Positions 52,368 through 57,819 of a DNA stretch of 57,819 bases are shown here, piece by piece (position 1 is the stretch's first letter; each line of letters begins with the position of its first letter). The stretch is from an uncultured Clostridium sp. (lineage in GTDB: Bacteria > Bacillota > Clostridia > Clostridiales > Clostridiaceae): NCBI RefSeq assembly GCF_934754925.1, contig NZ_CAKVJA010000015.1, forward strand, positions 1 to 57,819, in the 5' to 3' direction. The notes below the pieces were generated by a model, which saw nothing but the letters and a program-made list of their open reading frames with translations, ran no database searches and was not told the origin of the DNA. The translations under genes were made by a program, and so were the position numbers.

Positions 52368-53450
52368 ATGGGTAGCATTAAAAGAATTTTAAGTATTATA
52401 TTGCTTTTAACAGTTAGTATATTAATTGGGTGTAGCAAGATAAATAAGGATAATGAAGTAGCAATAGATTTATTTGATGTATTTAAAGGAAGGGATTTAG
52501 CAACAAATTACTTAATAAATATCAGAAATGGTGATATAGAAAAGGCTAATGAATCATGTCTAGAAGAGTTGGTTAATAATAATATTAATTTATCTGAAGG
52601 TATTTCAGATTTAGTAGGTTTTCAATTGGATAAAACCATAGCAAGTAGTGAGTTTGCATACTATATTTTTAATGTTATTAGGGATTCCAATATAGAGCCT
52701 AAAAGCGATTTAGAAAGTTATACTATAAAGGTAAATAGAAATGGAGATAATTATAGAATAAGTGAAATTAAGGCAAAGTCACAAAGAGAATTATATATAA
52801 AAAATAATTCATTAAGAATAATAGGAGAAAAGGGTGGAAAAAGTAGTTTAGTAATAAGTTTAAACAATATTCCTAAGGATACATATTTAAGAGAAAATAA
52901 GATTATGTTATATAAAGAAAAGGTACCTAATAATAACTTTGGAAAAGTAGTTTTAGGATTTACAGGACAAAAGATAGCTATTTCTACTATTGATGATAAA
53001 AATGCATTTATTTGTATTGCTTATATTGATAATACATTGATGCAAAATGGTACTGATGATATAAGTAGTAGTACGGCTTCTCAAGGAAATCAAATTAGTG
53101 AATTACAAGAAGCTTTAGAAAAGCCTATTACAAGTAAGGTTGTACCTGTGGATTTATTAAACAATGTTCAAATAGAAAACTTTATATTTTCTAAGGAAGA
53201 TAATGATATAGCTGTTAATTACAAAAATCAATCAGGCATAGAACGATTAAATATATATAAGGCCGATGATGGCTCTAAGATAGATGCTAAATTAGAAGAT
53301 ATTTTTAATGTTAATATATATAATGTTAAAGCTGAGTATTTTGATGGTCAGAAATTAATTATTAATGTTTATAAATCAGATGGCACTATTGATAATACTA
53401 CTGGTGAGTATAGTTTTAATATGAAGAATGAGGAAATGATTAAATTGTAA
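52368..53450 (+). CDS. Putative lipoprotein
   Basis: 360 residues from the ATG at 52368 (GAGGAG ten bases upstream). A signal with a lipobox (LLLTVSILIGC, Cys ~22) predicts attachment to the outer face of the membrane. The mature part is hydrophilic with two similar alpha/beta-looking halves (NYLINIRNGDIEKANESCLEEL and later EALEKPITSKVVPVDLL). I do not recognise the family; a GerM-like or DUF4878-like role is possible but not shown by any motif. Divergent from the YkvI-type gene, with a terminator of its own. Confidence 0.65.
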   Translation: MGSIKRILSIILLLTVSILIGCSKINKDNEVAIDLFDVFKGRDLATNYLINIRNGDIEKANESCLEELVNNNINLSEGISDLVGFQLDKTIASSEFAYYIFNVIRDSNIEPKSDLESYTIKVNRNGDNYRISEIKAKSQRELYIKNNSLRIIGEKGGKSSLVISLNNIPKDTYLRENKIMLYKEKVPNNNFGKVVLGFTGQKIAISTIDDKNAFICIAYIDNTLMQNGTDDISSSTASQGNQISELQEALEKPITSKVVPVDLLNNVQIENFIFSKEDNDIAVNYKNQSGIERLNIYKADDGSKIDAKLEDIFNVNIYNVKAEYFDGQKLIINVYKSDGTIDNTTGEYSFNMKNEEMIKL

Positions 53451-53486
53451 TTAAGAGATAAGTAATTTATAATATAGTAAAAAATA

Positions 53487-53524
53487 AAAGAGGTTAATGT
53501 ATTATACATAACCTCTATTTTAAT
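53487..53524 (+). terminator. Terminator after the lipoprotein gene
   Basis: Stem AGAGGTTATGTA-like: AGAGGTTAATGTA/TACATAACCTCT with a T-rich tail. Confidence 0.82.
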
Positions 53525-53604
53525 TATATAAGCTAACTTTAAATCTAATAGAGTATTAATATAATTATTTATTAAATATGCAGGTTAATAATAAGGAGAA
53601 AAAA

Positions 53605-54531
53605 ATGATAAAGGAATGGAATGGAAAAAGGTATCATAGTTTAAATTATTTCCTAAGAAATAAATTTGGGGAAAAGATATATAAAATATCATTAGATGGA
53701 GGATTTACTTGCCCTAATAGAGATGGAAAAGTTGCAAAGGGTGGATGTACTTTCTGTAGTGCAAGAGGTTCTGGGGATTTTGCTGGAAGTAGAATATTAT
53801 CTATTACAGAACAGTTTGCAGATAGAAAAGAAATGATGGAAAAGAAGTGGAAAGATGGTAAGTATATTGCATATTTTCAGGCTTACACTAATACTTATGC
53901 ACCTGTAGAACAATTAAGAAAAAAATATGAAGAAGCATTAGCCCAAAAAAATGTTATTGCTTTATCTATAGCAACAAGACCAGATTGTTTAGACGATGAT
54001 GTTTTAGATTATCTTGAAGAGTTAAATAAAAAGACTTATCTTTGGGTTGAATTAGGATTACAAACTATAAATGATAAGACAGCTCGCAATTTTAATAGAG
54101 GCTATGATTTTGAAACTTTTGATAGAAGTTTAAAGAAATTACAAGAAAGAGGAATTGAGGTTGTTGTACATACTATATTTGGACTTCCTGGGGAAACTAA
54201 AGAAGATATGCTAAAGACTGTAGATTATGTTGCACATTCAGGGGCACAAGGAGTTAAGTTTCATTTATTGCATCTAATGGAAGGAACAAAGATGGTAGAG
54301 CAATATGAAAATGGAGAATTAAAGCTGTTAAGTAAAGAGGATTATATTGATTTAATATGTAAGGGAATAGCCATGATACCAGAAGAAATGGTAGTTCATA
54401 GACTAACAGGGGATGCACCAAGACAAAGTTTAATTGGACCTATGTGGAGTTTGAAAAAGTGGGAAGTGTTAAATGATATTGATAAAGCACTTGTAGATAA
54501 TAATATTTGGCAAGGAAAAGATTTTAAATAG
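53605..54531 (+). CDS. TIGR01212 family radical SAM protein (YtqA-like)
   Basis: 308 residues from the ATG at 53605 (AAGGAGA upstream). The cluster-binding segment is FTCPNRDGKVAKGGCTFCSARGSGDFAG, with the wide first gap (C-x12-C-x2-C) typical of this family and its Elp3-like relatives. Further blocks are YFQAYTNTYAPVEQLR, SIATRPDCLDDDVLDYLEEL, WVELGLQTINDKTARNFNRGY and VVHTIFGLPGETKEDM. The reaction is not established. Not linked to its neighbours; it has its own terminator. Confidence 0.88.
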   Translation: MIKEWNGKRYHSLNYFLRNKFGEKIYKISLDGGFTCPNRDGKVAKGGCTFCSARGSGDFAGSRILSITEQFADRKEMMEKKWKDGKYIAYFQAYTNTYAPVEQLRKKYEEALAQKNVIALSIATRPDCLDDDVLDYLEELNKKTYLWVELGLQTINDKTARNFNRGYDFETFDRSLKKLQERGIEVVVHTIFGLPGETKEDMLKTVDYVAHSGAQGVKFHLLHLMEGTKMVEQYENGELKLLSKEDYIDLICKGIAMIPEEMVVHRLTGDAPRQSLIGPMWSLKKWEVLNDIDKALVDNNIWQGKDFK

Positions 54532-54537
54532 ACATAT

Positions 54538-54577
54538 TTAAGCGACTGTGTAATAATTTTTGCAACAGTCGCTTTTC
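54538..54577 (+). terminator. Terminator after the radical SAM gene
   Basis: Stem AAGCGACTGT/ACAGTCGCTT with TTTTCT. Confidence 0.88.
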
Positions 54578-54682
54578 TATTTATAATTATATAAGAATCA
54601 CATACTAATTAAAACAATGGTTTGAAACTTATGGAACAAATGGGGTTAACATTAAGTCTAATAGATGAAGGGAGCGAAGGAT

Positions 54683-55228
54683 TTGGAGGCTTCAGTAGAT
54701 AATCTTAGTAAAGATGAATTGATAATACAAGTAAAAAGAGCAAAACGTGGAGATAAAGAAGCTTTTTGTAATTTAGTTAGAGTAAATAAAGTTGCAATAT
54801 ATAGAGTTGCAAAATCTATATTAAATAAGGAAGAGGATATAGAAGATGCAGTTAGTGAAGCAATATTAAAAGCTTATAAAAATATACCAAAGTTGAAAAA
54901 TGAAGAGTTTTTTAAAACGTGGTTAATAAGAATAGTAATAAATGAAAGTAATAATTTATATAAAAAAAGAGCCAAGGAAATAGCTGTAGATAGGGAGCAT
55001 TTTAAAAACATAAAAGTTAATGATCAGTATAAGGATTTGTCATTATATGATGCAATTAATTCCTTAGAAGAAGATTTAAGAATGACGACTATATTATTTT
55101 ATTTTGAAGATATGAAATATAAAGATATAGCAAAAACTCTTAATGTTAAAGAAGGAACTATAAAATCAAGATTATCTAGGGCAAAAGAAAAGCTATATAA
55201 TATTTTAAAGGAGGAGATTCATGGATAA
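54683..55228 (+). CDS. ECF-type RNA polymerase sigma factor
   Basis: 181 residues from the TTG at 54683 (GGGAG eight bases upstream); an in-frame ATG at 54665 has no site. Region 2: RAKRGDKEAFCNLVRVNKVAIYRVAKSILNKEEDIEDAVSEAILKAYKNI. Region 4: YDAINSLEEDLRMTTILFYFEDMKYKDIAKTLNVKEGTIKSRLSRAKEKL. TGAAAC at 54623-54628 upstream resembles an ECF -35 and may mean autoregulation, but no clear -10 follows. It overlaps the next gene by 8 bases, which encodes a membrane protein of anti-sigma layout. The stress sensed is unknown. Confidence 0.88.
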   Translation: MEASVDNLSKDELIIQVKRAKRGDKEAFCNLVRVNKVAIYRVAKSILNKEEDIEDAVSEAILKAYKNIPKLKNEEFFKTWLIRIVINESNNLYKKRAKEIAVDREHFKNIKVNDQYKDLSLYDAINSLEEDLRMTTILFYFEDMKYKDIAKTLNVKEGTIKSRLSRAKEKLYNILKEEIHG

Positions 55229-55955
55229 ATTTGATGAATACTTAAAAAATAAAAGTAAAAGCGAAAATGAAGATTTTGTTTTACCAAAGTCTTTTGAATA
55301 TAAACTTGAAGATACTCTAAAAAATTTAGATAAAGAAAATAAAAATAAAGCTAATGTATGGTATATCAATAAGAATTTATTGACTACAGCCGCATGTTTT
55401 GTGTTTGTATTTTTAGCAGCAACATCAATAAGGTATGGAGTTGATTCAAATAGGTCAAATTCTATAGAGAGAGGTTTAAAAAATCAGGTTACAGAATATA
55501 GTGAGAGTATTCCAGAGGTTGCTAGGCACAATGAAACTTCAACTAGGGATATTGGGAATGATGAAGCAACTAAACAAGAAGTAGAAAAGTTTAGTTTAGA
55601 AGATAGATTTGATGATGAAATTATAGATTCTAATAACATTAACAAGATAATAGTTAAAAATATAGTGGATGGAAATACTTATAAATCTGTAGATAATAAA
55701 GTAGATATAGAAAAAATCATTAGTTTTATAAATGATATTTCAAAGGAAGAAATTCAAAAACAAACTTTAGGGGAATGGGATTTTCTAATACAGACTAATG
55801 GAGTAGAAGGTAATCACACAATAATTATTAAAAATGATATTCTAAATATAGATAATAAGTGGTATAAAATAAATTCTGAAGAGGTAAGCAACTTTAAATC
55901 TATGTATAATGATTTAAATTATGATGAGAATAATATACCATATTGTAATTATTAA
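55221..55955 (+). CDS. Putative membrane-anchored anti-sigma factor
   Basis: 244 residues. A ~50-residue cytoplasmic N-terminus (MDKFDEYLKNKSKSENEDFVLP) is followed by one membrane segment (LLTTAACFVFVFLAATSIRYG, about 54-74) and an extracytoplasmic part of ~170 residues. The latter has a Ser/Glu-rich linker and a small folded domain (IIVKNIVDGNTYKSVDN, then WDFLIQTNGVEGNHTIIIKND). It overlaps the sigma gene by 8 bases and has AAAGGAGGAG, the usual arrangement for a cognate pair. No zinc (ZAS) motif is seen. The assignment rests on context. Confidence 0.7.
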   Translation: MDKFDEYLKNKSKSENEDFVLPKSFEYKLEDTLKNLDKENKNKANVWYINKNLLTTAACFVFVFLAATSIRYGVDSNRSNSIERGLKNQVTEYSESIPEVARHNETSTRDIGNDEATKQEVEKFSLEDRFDDEIIDSNNINKIIVKNIVDGNTYKSVDNKVDIEKIISFINDISKEEIQKQTLGEWDFLIQTNGVEGNHTIIIKNDILNIDNKWYKINSEEVSNFKSMYNDLNYDENNIPYCNY

Positions 55956-55980
55956 TTTACAAGTGTATTGAGTTTATGGT

Positions 55981-56409
55981 ATGAATAAATATTTTAAATT
56001 TAGCAATAAAAATATTAAACTTAGAAATATATTAATATTAGCTTTATTAGGACTATCTATTATATTTCTCTTTATAAAAAGATTTGGGAAAATAACAGGA
56101 AGTATTTGCTTAATAAGAGGTTTAACAGGAATTCCATGTCCATCATGCGGAATGAGTAGAGCTATTATAGCAGTTATTAATGGTGATATTATAAATGCCT
56201 TTAAATTTCATCCATTATTTTGGCTACCATTTATATTATTAGTACTTATAGTCTTTAAAAGAAGGTTTTTTAAGCAGATATTAATAAGTTCAGTTATTTT
56301 AATAATAATTGTGTATATTTTGAGAATGATAATGTTTTTTCCAGATATAGAACCTATGAAATATAATGAAAAATCAATACTTAATCAGATTATTGAGAAT
56401 AAGAAATAA
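55981..56409 (+). CDS. DUF2752 membrane protein
   Basis: 142 residues. The DUF2752 signature is plain: GIPCPSCGMSRAIIAVINGDIINAFKFHPLFWLP, flanked by three to four membrane helices. The family function is unknown. It lies 25 bp after the anti-sigma gene with only a weak ribosome site (GAGTTTATGGT), so it is probably read from the sigma operon. Confidence 0.82.
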   Translation: MNKYFKFSNKNIKLRNILILALLGLSIIFLFIKRFGKITGSICLIRGLTGIPCPSCGMSRAIIAVINGDIINAFKFHPLFWLPFILLVLIVFKRRFFKQILISSVILIIIVYILRMIMFFPDIEPMKYNEKSILNQIIENKK

Positions 56410-56468
56410 TAATAAATAAGATATAAAAGATAATAGTAAACTAATTTATTTTTATTAATTTATATATT

Positions 56469-56496
56469 AAAAAGTCGGCATAAGCCGACTTTTTAT
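56469..56496. terminator. Shared terminator between the DUF2752 gene and rlmI
   Basis: Perfect stem AAAAAGTCGGC/GCCGACTTTTT around ATAA. Confidence 0.92.
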
Positions 56497-56519
56497 GTTT
56501 TAGTTATTTGTAAAAGCTT

Positions 56520-57695
56520 TTATACCACTTGGAATATAAAGAATTTTAAGTAGTAGGATTCATCTGAATTCCAAAGAATTGGATGATCTGAGCTTTGAGT
56601 TCTAACTTCAATTTGTCTTAAGGTTCTTCTAGCATCATGAGCAGCTTCAAGAACAGTTTTCTTTAATTGTTCTTCACTCATATAATGAGAGCATGAGCAT
56701 GTAGCAAAGTAACCACCTGGTTTAACCATTTTTAAACCTCTAAGGTTAATTTCTTTATATCCTCTAATTGCAGCATTAACAGTATTTCTAGACTTAGTGA
56801 ATGCTGGTGGGTCTAGAATAACAACATCATATTGTTTACCCTCTCTTGACCAATCTCCAAGAACATCAAATGCATTATGACATTCAAATTTAACAACATC
56901 TTGTAAATTATTTAATTTAGCATTTCTTGTAGCACAATCTACGGCATGTTGAGATACATCAATTCCAAGAACTGATTTTGCGCCAGCTATACCTGCATTT
57001 AAGGCAAATGAACCAGTATGAGTGAAGCAGTCTAAAACATCTTTACCTTTACAAATTCTATGCATGGCAGCTCTATTTTCTTTTTGATCTAAGAAGAACC
57101 CAGTTTTTTGTCCGTTTTCTAAATCAACTATGTATTTAACACCATTTTCAATAATTTCAACATCAGTATCAAATGGTTCAGTTAAGAAACCTTTAGTTTG
57201 TTCTAATCCCTCTATTTCTCTAGTTTTTATATCGCTTCTTTCATAAACTCCTTTAGCGCCATACTCTTCAACTAATATTTTAACTATTAAATCTCTATAT
57301 TTATCCATTCCTAATGTAGAAATTTGAATTACATAATAATCTTCGAATTTATCAACAGTTAATCCAGGTAAGAAGTCAGCTTCTCCAAATATAAATCTGC
57401 ATGATGATGTATCAATAACAGTTTTTCTATAATCCCAAGCTGCGGCAAATCTTTTCTTAAAGAATTCTTCATCTATTTCTTCATTAATATCTCTTGTCAT
57501 TATTCTAATTGTTATTTTACTTCTATCGTTAATATAACCTTTACCAATGAAGTGATTTTTGTGATTATATACTTCAACTATATCTCCATTTTCATATTCA
57601 CCATCATATTCATTTATTTCATCTATGTATATCCAAGGACGACCTTGTTCAGCTCTTTTGTTCTTTCCCTTATGTAAGAAAAATTTACTATTCAT
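56520..57695 (-). CDS. rlmI: 23S rRNA (cytosine-C5)-methyltransferase, RlmI family
   Basis: 391 residues. N-terminal PUA-like domain (FFLHKGKNKRAEQGRPWIYIDEINEYDGEYENGD), then a SAM-dependent methyltransferase: SAM motif CFTHTGSFALNAGIAGAKSVLGIDVS, DPPAF in VVILDPPAFTKSR, and the motif VI Cys in YFATCSCSHYMS. In E. coli RlmI methylates C1962 of 23S rRNA; the Gram-positive enzyme may differ in site. ATG behind AAGGAGAT; a TATAAT lies upstream. The last 124 bases of the window beyond it show only this promoter area. Confidence 0.9.
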   Translation of the reverse strand: MNSKFFLHKGKNKRAEQGRPWIYIDEINEYDGEYENGDIVEVYNHKNHFIGKGYINDRSKITIRIMTRDINEEIDEEFFKKRFAAAWDYRKTVIDTSSCRFIFGEADFLPGLTVDKFEDYYVIQISTLGMDKYRDLIVKILVEEYGAKGVYERSDIKTREIEGLEQTKGFLTEPFDTDVEIIENGVKYIVDLENGQKTGFFLDQKENRAAMHRICKGKDVLDCFTHTGSFALNAGIAGAKSVLGIDVSQHAVDCATRNAKLNNLQDVVKFECHNAFDVLGDWSREGKQYDVVILDPPAFTKSRNTVNAAIRGYKEINLRGLKMVKPGGYFATCSCSHYMSEEQLKKTVLEAAHDARRTLRQIEVRTQSSDHPILWNSDESYYLKFFIFQVV

Positions 57696-57819
57696 TTATT
57701 TACATCTCCTTATTTTAAATCTTATACGATTATAACATAACTATTAATTAAGGGCATAAATTTTAACTTATAAAATTAACTAAGTTATAAAATGAAAAGA
57801 TAATAAATTTAATTACTTG

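Overview
The window is AT-rich, Gram-positive and spore-forming in character. It fits a Clostridium sensu stricto (cluster I) chromosome: T-box control of serS, AddAB instead of RecBCD, PyrR- and LexA-type signals, a Csp/SleC cortex-lysis locus, AGGAGG-type ribosome sites, frequent GTG/TTG starts and A/T-ending codons. I see no prophage, plasmid, intact IS or CRISPR array, so this is core chromosome with a few small insertions and decayed genes. Genus-level placement is inference from gene content.

Layout. 1-3 kb: end of a tRNA-Ala gene, then an HD protein, the niacin repressor NiaR, a diverged FAD oxidoreductase and a shortened DUF1667 protein. 3-8 kb: T-box-controlled serS, then the pantothenate operon panG-panB-panC-panD and a DTW-domain tRNA-modification gene. 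8.6-9.7 kb: a tRNA-Ser cluster (three identical UGA copies plus one GCU) with a 5'-truncated carbonic anhydrase between copies. 9.9-18.7 kb: glucokinase, an acetyltransferase and addB-addA. 18.7-25.5 kb: cca, an L,D-transpeptidase, a DUF1189 membrane protein, tRNA-Arg, an orphan CARF-nuclease (Card1-like), psd and a TetR regulator. 25.5-32.1 kb: an ABC-F ATPase, TrhA, a DUF1836/ABC-class ATPase pair, tRNA-Glu and a YjiH-type membrane protein. 32.4-37.4 kb: proBA and small metabolic or hypothetical genes. 37.5-42.2 kb: carAB behind an elaborate control region. 42.4-45.9 kb: an SOS-controlled small gene, murI, a STAS-like protein, a cyclophilin, and a DUF3783/XRE-S24 pair. 46-51 kb: a double-subtilase Csp and SleC, the spore-germination protease and its cortex-hydrolase substrate. 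51-57.7 kb: a YkvI-type transporter, a lipoprotein, a TIGR01212 radical SAM protein, an ECF sigma/anti-sigma pair with a DUF2752 protein, and RlmI.

Most unusual points. (1) The carAB control region combines tandem ARG boxes, a strong promoter, a PyrR-type RNA loop that overlaps the Shine-Dalgarno of a 33-codon leader ORF, and a terminator hairpin in which that ORF ends. (2) An unannotated 100-residue protein has two perfect LexA boxes. (3) Csp is a fusion of two subtilases, and both halves keep an apparent Asp-His-Ser triad. (4) Three DnaA boxes lie within about 40 bp directly upstream of csp. (5) A Card1-like cyclic-oligoadenylate-type nuclease stands alone next to a tRNA. (6) Two genes (panG and csp) have good Shine-Dalgarno sequences positioned for an ATA codon rather than ATG/GTG/TTG. 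All functional statements are from reading the sequence; no searches were run.
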